In this document: piece after piece, positions 7,469 to 16,073 of the stretch
How the letters are laid out: each line of letters opens with the position of its first letter
Position numbering within the stretch: the first letter of the stretch is position 1
Origin: Psychrobacillus psychrodurans
GTDB taxonomy: Bacteria; Bacillota; Bacilli; Bacillales_A; Planococcaceae
Direction: 5' to 3' (one strand)
Length of the DNA stretch: 64,000 nt
Assembly: GCF_027563345.1 (NCBI RefSeq)
Contig: NZ_JAMKBK010000002.1
Program-made: the position numbers and the translations under genes
The notes under the pieces: generated by a model
What the model was told of the DNA's origin: nothing
Databases searched by the model: none
Seen by the model: the letters and a program-made list of their open reading frames with translations, nothing else

Positions 7469-7764
7469 AAGATGAAAAATATACTCGAAAAGAAGCAGTT
7501 GCCATAACGTATAATCCAGGTTTTAGTGATGCCCCAAAGATAGTTGCCAAAGGAAAAGGTAAAATAGCAGAAAATATATTGGCAAAAGCAGAAGAATTTA
7601 ATGTACCGGTTCAGGAAGATGCAAGTTTAGTTGAACTTCTCGGACAATTAGATATCAATCAATCGATTCCAGAAGAGTTATATCAAGCGGTTGCAGAGGT
7701 ATTTGCTTATATTTATAAAATTGATAAAGAAAAAGAAGCCAGGGTTAAATCTTTCGACACGTAG
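7465..7764 (+). CDS. ylqH: YlqH, FlhB C-terminal-domain-like protein
   Basis: The 99-residue soluble protein resembles only the cytoplasmic C-terminal domain of FlhB (FlhX/FlhB2 type). AITYNPGFSDAPKIVAKGKG stands where FlhB has its NPTH autocleavage segment, so the cleavage motif is missing (NPGF). VPVQEDASLVELLGQLDIN and the terminal IPEELYQAVAEVFAYIY correspond closely to the end of flhB in this window (IPDEFFKAVAEVLAYVYRIK). It overlaps ylqG by ATGA. It lies about 11 kb from the main flagellar cluster. It may stand in for, or modulate, the cleaved FlhB C-domain. Confidence 0.85.
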   Translation: MKDEKYTRKEAVAITYNPGFSDAPKIVAKGKGKIAENILAKAEEFNVPVQEDASLVELLGQLDINQSIPEELYQAVAEVFAYIYKIDKEKEARVKSFDT

Positions 7765-7880
7765 TCTGAATATTAGTTGTTTTAGCTAAATATCATACTT
7801 TTGTGGACAAGATGTGACACTTTTAATACAATTAGAAAGGTAGTAAATTACTTGACATAAGTTTGATTGGAGGATGTAAG

Positions 7881-9041
7881 ATGAATATCCATGAATATCA
7901 AGGTAAACAACTCCTGAGACAATATGGCGTAGCAGTTTCTAACGGAATTGTAGCTTTCTCACCTGAAGAGGCAGTGAAAGCAGCAAAAGAATTAGGATCA
8001 AGCGTCATTGTTGTTAAAGCTCAAATTCACGCTGGTGGGCGTGGTAAAGCTGGTGGAGTAAAAATCGCTAAAAATCTAGATGAGGTACGTGAATACGCAA
8101 AGGAACTATTAGGTAAAGTACTTGTTACTCACCAAACGGGTCCTGAAGGTAAAGAAATTAAACGTTTACTGATCGAAGAAGGAAGCGACATTAAGAAAGA
8201 ATATTATGTAGGGCTAGTTTTAGACCGTTCAACTTCACGTGTAACATTAATGGGCTCTGAAGAGGGCGGTATGGACATTGAAGAAGTGGCTGAAAATACA
8301 CCTGAAAAACTTTTCTATGAAGAAATCGATCCAGTTGTAGGCTTAACAGGCTTCCAAGCACGTCGCATGGCATTTAACATGAATATTCCAGCTAAACTTG
8401 TGAACAAAGCAGCTAAATTCATGCTTGGTTTATATCAAGTTTATAAAGAAAAAGATGCTTCAATCGTTGAGATTAACCCATTAGTAGTAACTGCTGATGA
8501 CAATGTTTTAGCACTTGATGCAAAATTCAACTTCGATGGTAACGCATTATATCGTCATAACGATATATTAGAAATGCGTGATTATGATGAAGAGGATCCA
8601 AAAGAAATCGAAGCTTCAAAATATGACCTGAGCTATATTTCTTTAGACGGAAATATCGGTTGTATGGTTAATGGAGCAGGTCTAGCTATGGCAACAATGG
8701 ACACAATTAGCTATTACGGCGGATCACCCGCAAACTTCCTTGACGTTGGGGGCGGCGCGACTGCAGAAAAAGTTACAGAAGCATTTAAAATCATCCTTTC
8801 TGATAAAAACGTAAAAGGTATTTTTGTTAATATCTTCGGTGGAATTATGAAGTGTGACATCATCGCTGAGGGTGTTATTATTGCAGCGAAAGAATTAGGA
8901 TTAGAAGTACCACTTGTAGTTCGTTTAGAAGGTACTAACGTAGATTTAGGTAAAAAATTATTAAATGAATCAGGCTTAAATATCGTTGCTGCAGATTCAA
9001 TGGCAGACGGTGCTCAAAAAATCGTTAATCTTGTAGGATAA
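7881..9041 (+). CDS. sucC: Succinyl-CoA ligase [ADP-forming] subunit beta
   Basis: With SucD it converts succinyl-CoA to succinate with phosphorylation of ADP or GDP in the TCA cycle. The 386-residue protein begins MNIHEYQGKQLLRQYGV, with an ATP-grasp domain (KAQIHAGGRGKAGGVK). The C-terminal CoA-ligase domain includes VNGAGLAMATMD, LDVGGGA and FGGIMKCDIIAEG. The ATG at 7881 follows TTGGAGG. An upstream in-frame start at 7863 would place this Shine-Dalgarno inside the gene, so I reject it. sucD follows after 18 bases. I could not identify a convincing promoter in 7765-7880. Confidence 0.97.
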   Translation: MNIHEYQGKQLLRQYGVAVSNGIVAFSPEEAVKAAKELGSSVIVVKAQIHAGGRGKAGGVKIAKNLDEVREYAKELLGKVLVTHQTGPEGKEIKRLLIEEGSDIKKEYYVGLVLDRSTSRVTLMGSEEGGMDIEEVAENTPEKLFYEEIDPVVGLTGFQARRMAFNMNIPAKLVNKAAKFMLGLYQVYKEKDASIVEINPLVVTADDNVLALDAKFNFDGNALYRHNDILEMRDYDEEDPKEIEASKYDLSYISLDGNIGCMVNGAGLAMATMDTISYYGGSPANFLDVGGGATAEKVTEAFKIILSDKNVKGIFVNIFGGIMKCDIIAEGVIIAAKELGLEVPLVVRLEGTNVDLGKKLLNESGLNIVAADSMADGAQKIVNLVG

Positions 9042-9059
9042 GAAAGGCAGGGACAAAAA

Positions 9060-9962
9060 GTGAGCGTATACATTAATAAAGATACTAAAGTAATTGTACA
9101 AGGAATTACGGGCTCAACTGCTCTTTTCCATACAAAACAAATGTTAGAATATGGAACTAAAATCGTTGCTGGGGTAACACCTGGTAAAGGTGGAACAGAA
9201 GTAGAAGGAGTACCAGTTTTCAATACAGTTGAAGATGCTGTTAAAGCTACTGGCGCTAACGTTTCAGTAATTTATGTTCCAGCACCATTTGCTGCAGATG
9301 CAATTTTAGAAGCAGTTGACGCTGAATTGGATATGACTATTTGTATTACTGAGCACATCCCAGTATTAGATATGGTTAACGTTAAACGTTACATGGAAGG
9401 TAAAAAAACACGTCTAGTTGGACCGAACTGTCCGGGTGTTATTACTGCAGATGAATGTAAAATTGGTATTATGCCAGGTTACATCAATACTAAAGGTCAT
9501 GTAGGAGTAGTTTCACGTTCAGGAACTCTAACTTATGAAGCAGTTCTTCAGTTAACTGATGCAGGTATCGGTCAATCTACTTCTGTAGGTATTGGTGGAG
9601 ACCCAGTTAACGGTACAAACTTTATCGATGTTCTAAAAGAATTCAACGATGACCCTGACACATATGCAGCAGTTATGATTGGGGAAATTGGTGGTACTGC
9701 AGAAGAGGAAGCAGCTGAATGGATTAAAGCTAATATGACAAAACCTGTCATTGGATTCATCGGTGGGCAAACTGCACCTCCTGGTAAACGTATGGGTCAT
9801 GCTGGAGCTATTATTTCCGGTGGACAAGGTACTGCAGAAGGAAAAATCAAAGCAATGGAAGCGGCTGGCATGAAAGTTGCAGCAACTCCATCTGTAATTG
9901 GTGAAACTTTAATCGAAGCGATTAAAGAAGCAGGTATTTACGATTCTTGTAAAACACATTAA
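9060..9962 (+). CDS. sucD: Succinyl-CoA ligase subunit alpha
   Basis: The 300-residue alpha subunit carries the CoA-binding Rossmann domain (VIVQGITGSTALFHTKQM) and the phosphorylated histidine, His247 in GHAGAIISGGQGTAEGK. GPNCPGVIT and SRSGTLTYE are also typical. The start is GTG at 9060 after AGAAAGGCAGGG. It forms an operon with sucC, closed by a terminator. Confidence 0.97.
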   Translation: MSVYINKDTKVIVQGITGSTALFHTKQMLEYGTKIVAGVTPGKGGTEVEGVPVFNTVEDAVKATGANVSVIYVPAPFAADAILEAVDAELDMTICITEHIPVLDMVNVKRYMEGKKTRLVGPNCPGVITADECKIGIMPGYINTKGHVGVVSRSGTLTYEAVLQLTDAGIGQSTSVGIGGDPVNGTNFIDVLKEFNDDPDTYAAVMIGEIGGTAEEEAAEWIKANMTKPVIGFIGGQTAPPGKRMGHAGAIISGGQGTAEGKIKAMEAAGMKVAATPSVIGETLIEAIKEAGIYDSCKTH

Positions 9963-9971
9963 TATAGAAGT

Positions 9972-10004
9972 GCGGCACATCAACCGATGTTGCCGTATTT
10001 TTTT
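9972..10004 (+). terminator. Intrinsic terminator of sucCD
   Basis: Arms CGGCACATC and GATGTTGCCG (one bulged base) with loop AACC are followed by a T run interrupted by one A. Confidence 0.75.
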
Positions 10005-10077
10005 AAATAATTCTAGGTAGATGAAAATGGAACAGAAAAACTAAGTTTGTGGTAAATAATGAATAATCCTGTGACTT

Positions 10078-10194
10078 TTGTTTCATGTGGACGCTTTCCG
10101 TGGGCGAGGCCGAGCCCCCTCGTATACTCCGCTACCTGTGGGTCTAAACTTTCTCGCTTATCCCGCTCGAGTCGCCACATTCCATTTCCATCAA
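10078..10194 (-). repeat. Dispersed GC-rich repeat, TTGATTGGAGCG family, copy D
   Basis: On the minus strand it begins TTGATGG at 10194, with GTGGCGACTCGAGCGGG, then GGCCTCGCCCACGG and AAAGCGTCC, and ends near 10078. It is the mirror partner of copy E, separated by a 250-base spacer, exactly as A faces B at 443-996. Confidence 0.8.
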
Positions 10195-10444
10195 CAAGTG
10201 TATATTCCTCCATTATAAGATTGGGCAAGCCTATCGCATAGATAGTAAGAGTGGTCCAATTTTATTTAGTGAAAACATCATCTAGAATCTCTATTGAATT
10301 AGAAATGCTGTTATTCAATGATAATTTCTGGACAGTAAAATTTCTTTGTACTAGTTTCCAGTTCAACATTACTTATTTCCAAATCCACGATAATATAGTA
10401 AGTACTATTGACTTCAATTATCCGTTTACTTCAAGTATACATGG
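10195..10444. other. Spacer between repeat copies D and E, no gene seen
   Basis: AT-rich DNA with no frame I accept as a gene. Its first part (about 10214-10252: TATAAGATT, GCAAGCCTATCGC, GATAGTAAG) matches the spacer start of the A-B block at about 652-690. The remaining spacer shows no clear similarity by eye. Confidence 0.5.
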
Positions 10445-10567
10445 TTGATTGGAGTGCAGGGTGGCGACTCCTGTAGGAACAGCGCGAGCTGAAGACCCTG
10501 GACGAGCGAAGCGAAGGAAGCGGCTGAGGCCGTGCCCACGGAAAGCGTCCGCCCGAAGCGGAAATCT
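10445..10567 (+). repeat. Dispersed GC-rich repeat, TTGATTGGAGCG family, copy E
   Basis: It begins TTGATTGGAGTG and shares GGCGACTCC, GCGCGAGCTGAAGACCC, GCGAAGGAAGCGGCTGA, GCCGTGCCCACGG and AAAGCGTCCGC with copy B, ending GCGGAAATC. Homology with copy B continues to the terminator at 10596-10626. A 72-codon frame crosses it but is a by-product of the repeat. Confidence 0.85.
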
Positions 10568-10595
10568 ATGTCAAATCTATGTTTCTGTTCGTAAA

Positions 10596-10626
10596 GGACC
10601 AGGCATCTTTTTGCCTGGGTCTTTCT
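10596..10626 (+). terminator. Terminator-like hairpin attached to repeat copy E
   Basis: Arms GACCAGGCA and TGCCTGGGTC with a T-rich loop, followed by TTTC. The corresponding position after copy B (about 1020-1042) has a decayed version, so this hairpin seems to be part of the longer repeat unit. It also insulates dprA. Confidence 0.65.
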
Positions 10627-10647
10627 TAAATAATTCTAAGTATGAAA

Positions 10648-10676
10648 GAAAAACAATGCTAAACTAGTCGTATAAT
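10648..10676 (+). promoter_or_regulatory. Possible promoter of dprA (good -10 only)
   Basis: A perfect TATAAT at 10671-10676 lies 15 bases before the dprA start. No recognisable -35 is found at the expected place (GAAAAA). It sits so close to the start that the leader would be very short. Confidence 0.35.
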
Positions 10677-10690
10677 AGAGGAGGAAACCG

Positions 10691-11572
10691 ATGAGTAAGA
10701 GTCAATTTGTTAACCGCTTTTTAGCTTTACATTATGTTTATCCAGTACCTTTAAATAAGCTACACCCTTTACTTGAATATGATCCTAAACTAGATCAATT
10801 TGATATAATATCACCGCAATTATTGGCGAAATTATGTAAAATCTCCCTCGATCGAGCTATTAAACTTCAAAAAATGTTTAAGGAATTTGTCGAAATTCCG
10901 ATGCTTCAAATGTATGAAAAGCACTCGATTACCCCAATTCTTTTTTCCAATCCCAACTATCCTAAAAGTCTATTAAATCTGTATGATCCTCCTGCTGTAA
11001 TTTACCTAAAAGGTAAAATAGAATTACTTGCCAATCCTAAAAAAATAGCAATTATCGGTTCGAGAGAAGCTACGGATTACTCCGCAGAAAGCATCAAAGC
11101 AATACTACCTCCGTTAGTAGATGAAGAGTATGTAATTATTAGCGGACTTGCCAAGGGTGCGGATACATTAGCACATCAAATAACGATGAATTTAGGTGGA
11201 CAAACAATTGCAGTTCTTGGAACAGGATTATTTCACGTATATCCTAAACAAAATTTGAAATTATCGAACGAAATGGTGAAAAATCAGTTATTATTAACGG
11301 AGTACCCTCCGTATATAACACCTCAAAAATGGAATTTTCCTATGAGAAATCGAATTATTAGTGGACTTTCCCAAGGTGTTGTTATTACAGAAGCAACAAA
11401 AAAGAGTGGTACAGTTTCCACAATGGAGCATGCATTAGAAAATGGTAAAGAGATTTTTGCAATCCCTGGTTCCATACACTCTCCGCTTTCTGTAGGTCCA
11501 AATATGCTAATATTAGAAGGCGCGAAACCAGTCTGGAATGGACATCAAATACTAGAAGAATTAAATAAATAA
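10691..11572 (+). CDS. dprA: DNA-processing protein DprA (Smf)
   Basis: DprA loads RecA on incoming single-stranded DNA during natural transformation. The 293-residue protein has an N-terminal helical region (1-100) and then the Rossmann-like DprA core. Core motifs are IAIIGSREATDYS, IISGLAKGADTLAH, AVLGTGLFHVYP, the KWNFPMRNRIISGLS segment and EIFAIPGSI. The start ATG follows AGAGGAGGAAACC. It stands alone with repeats upstream and topA downstream, the usual Bacillales place (sucD-dprA-topA). There is no C-terminal winged-helix extension. Confidence 0.95.
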   Translation: MSKSQFVNRFLALHYVYPVPLNKLHPLLEYDPKLDQFDIISPQLLAKLCKISLDRAIKLQKMFKEFVEIPMLQMYEKHSITPILFSNPNYPKSLLNLYDPPAVIYLKGKIELLANPKKIAIIGSREATDYSAESIKAILPPLVDEEYVIISGLAKGADTLAHQITMNLGGQTIAVLGTGLFHVYPKQNLKLSNEMVKNQLLLTEYPPYITPQKWNFPMRNRIISGLSQGVVITEATKKSGTVSTMEHALENGKEIFAIPGSIHSPLSVGPNMLILEGAKPVWNGHQILEELNK

Positions 11573-11593
11573 AAAACTAAAAAATGAAAAGTC

Positions 11594-11622
11594 TTGCTTT
11601 TATAAGAAAACTGTTATACATT
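11594..11622 (+). promoter_or_regulatory. SigmaA-type promoter of topA
   Basis: TTGCTT at 11594-11599 and TACATT at 11617-11622 are spaced by 17 bases. The leader to topA would be about 55 bases. Confidence 0.5.
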
Positions 11623-11682
11623 TTGCAACAGGTATTTGTTTTGAAGATTAAAGCGAGTTACCTTCTATAAGGAGGCAGATTT

Positions 11683-13758
11683 ATGTCGGATTATTTGGTA
11701 ATTGTTGAATCGCCAGCAAAGGCAAAAACAATAGAAAAATATCTTGGAAAAAAATATAAAGTGAAAGCATCGATTGGTCACGTACGTGATTTACCTAGAA
11801 GTCAAATGGGTGTCGATACTGAAAATAATTACGAACCAAAGTATATTACGATAAGGGGCAAAGGCCCGGTACTACAAGAATTGAAAACAGCAGCAAAAAA
11901 AGCGAAGAAAATTTATCTCGCGGCTGACCCCGACAGAGAAGGGGAAGCTATTGCGTGGCACTTGGCAAATTCTTTAAATGTAGATATAGAATCGGATTGC
12001 CGAGTTGTATTTAATGAAATTACAAAAGATGCTATTCTTGAATCGTTTAAACACCCTAGACCAATAAATATGGATTTAGTAGATTCTCAGCAAGCACGAA
12101 GAATCTTAGACCGACTTGTAGGTTATAATATAAGTCCAATTTTATGGAAAAAAGTAAAAAAAGGGCTTTCAGCAGGACGTGTGCAATCTGTAGCTCTTCG
12201 TTTAATCATTGAACGAGAAAATGAAATTAATAATTTCATACCAGAAGAGTATTGGACAATCGAAGGACAATTCGATAAGAATAAGAAAGCTTTCGATGCA
12301 CTTTATTATGGAAGTGAGAAAGAAAAAAGAAAGCTATCTAAAGAAGAAGAAGTAAAAGAAGTACTGAAGTTAATGAAGGGCAAAAAGTTCGAAGTTGCAA
12401 ATGTAGTGAAAAAAGAACGCAAACGTAATCCAGCTTCATCCTTTACGACATCATCGCTTCAACAGGAAGCTGCAAGAAAACTAAATTTTAGAGCTAGAAA
12501 AACAATGATGCTAGCACAGCAATTGTATGAGGGTATCGATCTAGGTAAAAAACAAGGAACGGTCGGGTTAATCACCTATATGCGTACAGATTCAACAAGA
12601 ATTTCTGATAGTGCAAAAGCTGACGCACAGGAATATATCAAAAATGAATTTGGTTCTGAATACATTTCTACGAAGAAAGTAGAAAAGCAAACGAAAAAAG
12701 CACAGGATGCACATGAAGCTGTTCGACCTACAAGTGTCCTAAGAACTCCTAATGAACTAAAAGCGATACTTACTCGAGATCAACTAAAACTATACAAGTT
12801 AATATGGGAGCGTTTTATAGCTAGCCAAATGGCATCGGCTATATTAGATACAGTTGCTGTTGATCTAAAAAATGGAGAAGTTTACTTTAGAGCAAATGGC
12901 TCACAAGTTAAATTCCCTGGATTTATGAAGGTGTACGTAGAAGGTTCAGATGATCAAACAGACGACAAGGATAAACTATTACCGGTTCTGGAAGTCGGAG
13001 ATAAGGTTAATGCTTTGTCCATTGATCCAAAGCAACATTTTACTCAACCACCTCCAAGATACTCGGAGGCAAGACTGGTGAAAACATTGGAAGAGTTAGG
13101 AATAGGTAGACCTTCTACTTATGCTCCAACTTTAGATACGATTCAAAAACGTGGGTATGTGGCTTTAGAGACTAAGCGTTTTGTTCCTACAGAGCTTGGA
13201 ACAATCGTTCATCAGCTTGTGTTAGAATTTTTCCCTGAAATATTAGATATAGAGTTTACCGCACAGATGGAAAGAGATTTGGATAGTGTAGAAGAGGGAC
13301 AAGTTAAATGGGTGGAAGTAATTGATGGCTTCTATCAGGATTTCGAGAAGCGTGTCGTGTATGCAGATGCTGAGATGGAGAAAATCGTAATTAAAGATGA
13401 ACCAACTGGGGAAGATTGTGAAAACTGTGGTTCCCCAATGGTGTATAAATTAGGGCGATATGGCAAATTTATGGCATGCAGCAATTTCCCGGATTGTCGT
13501 AACACGAAGGCAATCATCAAAGAAATTGGCGTCCCTTGCCGAGCGTGTGGAGAAGGTCAGATAGTTGAAAGAAAAAGTAAAACGAAGCGATTATTTTATG
13601 GCTGTGACCAATATCCGACATGTGAATTCGTTTCTTGGGACAAGCCGATAAGTCGACCGTGTCCGAAGTGTAACGAAATGTTAGTAGAGAAAAAACTAAA
13701 AAAAGGTATACAAATACAATGTGTTGCGTGTGATTATAAAGAAGATCCGCAAAGTTAG
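11683..13758 (+). CDS. topA: DNA topoisomerase I
   Basis: This type IA topoisomerase relaxes negative supercoils. The 691-residue protein starts with a TOPRIM domain (YLVIVESPAKAKTIEKYLG) whose metal-binding acidic patch is ADPDREGEA (81-89). The active-site tyrosine is Tyr299 in GLITYMRTDSTRIS. The C terminus carries three four-cysteine zinc modules starting CENCGSPM, CRACGEGQ and CPKCNEML. The ATG follows AAGGAGGCAG. trmFO starts 15 bases after the stop. Confidence 0.97.
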   Translation: MSDYLVIVESPAKAKTIEKYLGKKYKVKASIGHVRDLPRSQMGVDTENNYEPKYITIRGKGPVLQELKTAAKKAKKIYLAADPDREGEAIAWHLANSLNVDIESDCRVVFNEITKDAILESFKHPRPINMDLVDSQQARRILDRLVGYNISPILWKKVKKGLSAGRVQSVALRLIIERENEINNFIPEEYWTIEGQFDKNKKAFDALYYGSEKEKRKLSKEEEVKEVLKLMKGKKFEVANVVKKERKRNPASSFTTSSLQQEAARKLNFRARKTMMLAQQLYEGIDLGKKQGTVGLITYMRTDSTRISDSAKADAQEYIKNEFGSEYISTKKVEKQTKKAQDAHEAVRPTSVLRTPNELKAILTRDQLKLYKLIWERFIASQMASAILDTVAVDLKNGEVYFRANGSQVKFPGFMKVYVEGSDDQTDDKDKLLPVLEVGDKVNALSIDPKQHFTQPPPRYSEARLVKTLEELGIGRPSTYAPTLDTIQKRGYVALETKRFVPTELGTIVHQLVLEFFPEILDIEFTAQMERDLDSVEEGQVKWVEVIDGFYQDFEKRVVYADAEMEKIVIKDEPTGEDCENCGSPMVYKLGRYGKFMACSNFPDCRNTKAIIKEIGVPCRACGEGQIVERKSKTKRLFYGCDQYPTCEFVSWDKPISRPCPKCNEMLVEKKLKKGIQIQCVACDYKEDPQS

Positions 13759-13773
13759 AAAGAAGGATACGAC

Positions 13774-15084
13774 ATGACTGAAATAGTAAACGTTATTGGT
13801 GCAGGACTTGCAGGAAGCGAGGCAGCATGGCAAATAGCTAAAAGAGGTATTAAAGTACGTCTTTATGAAATGCGCCCTGTTAAACAAACTCCAGCGCATC
13901 ATACAGACAAATTTGCTGAATTGGTTTGCTCCAATTCGCTTAGAGCCAACAACCTAACTAACGCTGTAGGCGTTATTAAAGAAGAAATGCGTATGTTAGA
14001 CTCTATTATTATACAATCAGCAGATAACAGCAGTGTACCAGCAGGAGGTGCACTTGCTGTTGACAGACATGATTTCTCTGGAAGAGTTACAGATGCTATA
14101 CGTAATCATCCGTTAATAGAAATTGTAAATGAAGAAGTAACAGAAATCCCAGAAGGAATTACTGTTATAGCAACTGGTCCGTTAACCTCTCCGGCACTTG
14201 CAGAAAAAGTAAAAGAAATGACTGGTCAAGACTATTTGTATTTCTATGATGCAGCAGCACCTATTGTAGAAAAAGATAGCATCGACATGGATAAAGTTTA
14301 TTTGAAATCCAGATATGACAAAGGTGAAGCTGCTTATCTAAATTGCCCAATGACTGAAGATGAGTTTAATCGCTTTTACGATGCATTAGTAGCAGCTGAA
14401 GTAGTGCCGTTAAAAGAATTCGAAAAAGAAATTTACTTTGAAGGGTGTATGCCTGTTGAGGTAATGGCTGAGCGTGGTCGTAAGACATTATTATTTGGTC
14501 CAATGAAACCTGTAGGGTTAGAAGATCCTAAAACAGGTAAACGCCCATATGCGGTTGTTCAGCTTAGACAAGATGATGGTGCGGGGACTCTTTATAATAT
14601 TGTTGGTTTCCAGACACATTTAAAATGGGGACCGCAAAAAGAGGTATTGAAGCTAATACCTGGTCTTGAAAACGTGGAGATAGTACGTTATGGTGTGATG
14701 CATCGTAATACGTTCATTAATTCGCCATATGTCTTAGAACCAACTTATCAACTAAAAGCAAACAAACAAATTTTCTTTGCGGGTCAAATGACGGGTGTAG
14801 AAGGGTATGTGGAGTCAGCTGGAAGTGGGTTGTTGGCAGGAATAAATGCGGCGAAATTGGCAAAAGGTGAAGAATTAGTCGTATTACCGGCTGAAACAGC
14901 ACTTGGTAGCATGGCAAGATATATTACAGAAGCGAACCCGAAAAACTTCCAACCAATGAATATCAACTTTGGTTTATTCCCTGAATTACAGCCGAAAGTT
15001 AGAGATAAAAAAGTAAAAGTCGAACAATTAGCAAATAGAGCGTTGACAACAATTCAAAATTTTATGAAAAGTACTGCGTTATAA
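13774..15084 (+). CDS. trmFO: tRNA uracil-54 C5-methyltransferase TrmFO
   Basis: TrmFO makes ribothymidine at position 54 of tRNAs using methylene-tetrahydrofolate and FADH2. The 436-residue protein begins with an FAD dinucleotide fold, VIGAGLAGSEAAWQIAKRG. It continues with LVCSNSLRANNLTNAVG and the C-terminal FAGQMTGVEGYVESAGSG. The start follows GAAGGA. Order topA-trmFO-xerC-hslV-hslU-codY is the B. subtilis order. Confidence 0.97.
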   Translation: MTEIVNVIGAGLAGSEAAWQIAKRGIKVRLYEMRPVKQTPAHHTDKFAELVCSNSLRANNLTNAVGVIKEEMRMLDSIIIQSADNSSVPAGGALAVDRHDFSGRVTDAIRNHPLIEIVNEEVTEIPEGITVIATGPLTSPALAEKVKEMTGQDYLYFYDAAAPIVEKDSIDMDKVYLKSRYDKGEAAYLNCPMTEDEFNRFYDALVAAEVVPLKEFEKEIYFEGCMPVEVMAERGRKTLLFGPMKPVGLEDPKTGKRPYAVVQLRQDDGAGTLYNIVGFQTHLKWGPQKEVLKLIPGLENVEIVRYGVMHRNTFINSPYVLEPTYQLKANKQIFFAGQMTGVEGYVESAGSGLLAGINAAKLAKGEELVVLPAETALGSMARYITEANPKNFQPMNINFGLFPELQPKVRDKKVKVEQLANRALTTIQNFMKSTAL

Positions 15085-15088
15085 TTGC

Positions 15089-15128
15089 TAAAAGCCTCTT
15101 AAAAGTTGTATACTTTTAGAGGCTTTTA
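15089..15128 (+). terminator. Terminator-like hairpin between trmFO and xerC
   Basis: A long stem (CTAAAAGCCTCT with AGAGGCTTTTA, plus AAAAGT/ACTTTT inside) lies between the genes. The right arm is followed by ACAATGG with no T run, so it may be only a weak terminator or act as an RNA-stability hairpin. Confidence 0.55.
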
Positions 15129-15146
15129 CAATGGAGATTTACTGGA

Positions 15147-16055
15147 GTGGAGTTGATAATCATTATAGGGTTTGAAGAACTTCATGCTTTTATGGAATAC
15201 GTACGATTAGAAAGGAATTATTCGAATCATACAGTTCAGGAGTACGAGAAAGATATAAAGCAATTTTTGTCTTTTTTAGACATCGAGGGAGTTTCTGAAT
15301 TAAATGAGGTTGAGTATATCCATGCGAGATTATATGTGACAAAGCTATATGAGGAAAAACTAGCAAGAACCTCTATTTCTAGAAAGATTTCCTCCATTCG
15401 TTCTTACTATAAATTTCTACATAAAGAATATAATATTCCAGATGATGCATTTCAATCTTTGTTTCATCCTAAAAAAGAAAAAAAACTACCTCATTTTTTT
15501 TATGAAGAGGAAATAAGGCAATTGTTTGAAGGGAATAGAGGAACTGATTCCTTATCTATCCGAAATATTGCTATATTAGAATTATTATATGCAACTGGAA
15601 TACGTGTTAGTGAACTTACTGCGATTGAACTGCGTCATATAGATAGTGGGTATGGTGTCGTGCGAGTGATGGGTAAAGGAAGAAAAGAGCGGTACGTTCC
15701 TGTAGGTGATTATGCATTAGCGGCAATAGATGATTATTTGGTCAATAGTAGACCAAAGCTGATGAAGAAAACAACCCATTCATTTTTATTCGTTAATAGT
15801 CGGGGAGAACACTTAACAACAGACGGGATAAGATATATATTAAACCAAATGTTGAAAAAGGCATCTATAAATTCAACAATTTATCCACATATGCTTAGAC
15901 ATACATTTGCAACTCATTTATTGAATAATGGAGCAGATCTTAGAAGTGTGCAGGAGCTATTAGGACATTCAAGCTTATCTTCCACACAAATATATACACA
16001 TGTAACAAAAGATCATTTACGTAAAACTTATATGAATGCGCATCCTCGTGCGTAA
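15147..16055 (+). CDS. xerC: Tyrosine recombinase XerC (CodV)
   Basis: XerC acts with XerD at dif sites to resolve chromosome dimers. The 302-residue protein has an N-terminal SAM-like DNA-binding domain (ERNYSNHTVQEYEKDIKQFL) and a catalytic domain. Catalytic residues lie in ATGIRVSEL (Arg), HMLRHTFATHLL (His-x-x-Arg), LGHSSLSSTQIYTH (His and the nucleophilic Tyr). The start is GTG at 15147 or TTG at 15153. Both have a possible GGAG upstream, and I report the longer. Confidence 0.95.
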   Translation: MELIIIIGFEELHAFMEYVRLERNYSNHTVQEYEKDIKQFLSFLDIEGVSELNEVEYIHARLYVTKLYEEKLARTSISRKISSIRSYYKFLHKEYNIPDDAFQSLFHPKKEKKLPHFFYEEEIRQLFEGNRGTDSLSIRNIAILELLYATGIRVSELTAIELRHIDSGYGVVRVMGKGRKERYVPVGDYALAAIDDYLVNSRPKLMKKTTHSFLFVNSRGEHLTTDGIRYILNQMLKKASINSTIYPHMLRHTFATHLLNNGADLRSVQELLGHSSLSSTQIYTHVTKDHLRKTYMNAHPRA

Positions 16056-16073
16056 ATATTGGAGGTAATAAAA

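Noticed and set aside
7801..7832. TTGTGG and TACAAT as a sucC promoter
   Set aside because: The spacing is 20 bases, too long for sigmaA. No better pair was found.
10449..10667. 72-codon frame beginning MECRVATPVGTARAE
   Set aside because: It is the translation of repeat copy E. Similar spurious peptides arise from every plus-oriented copy.
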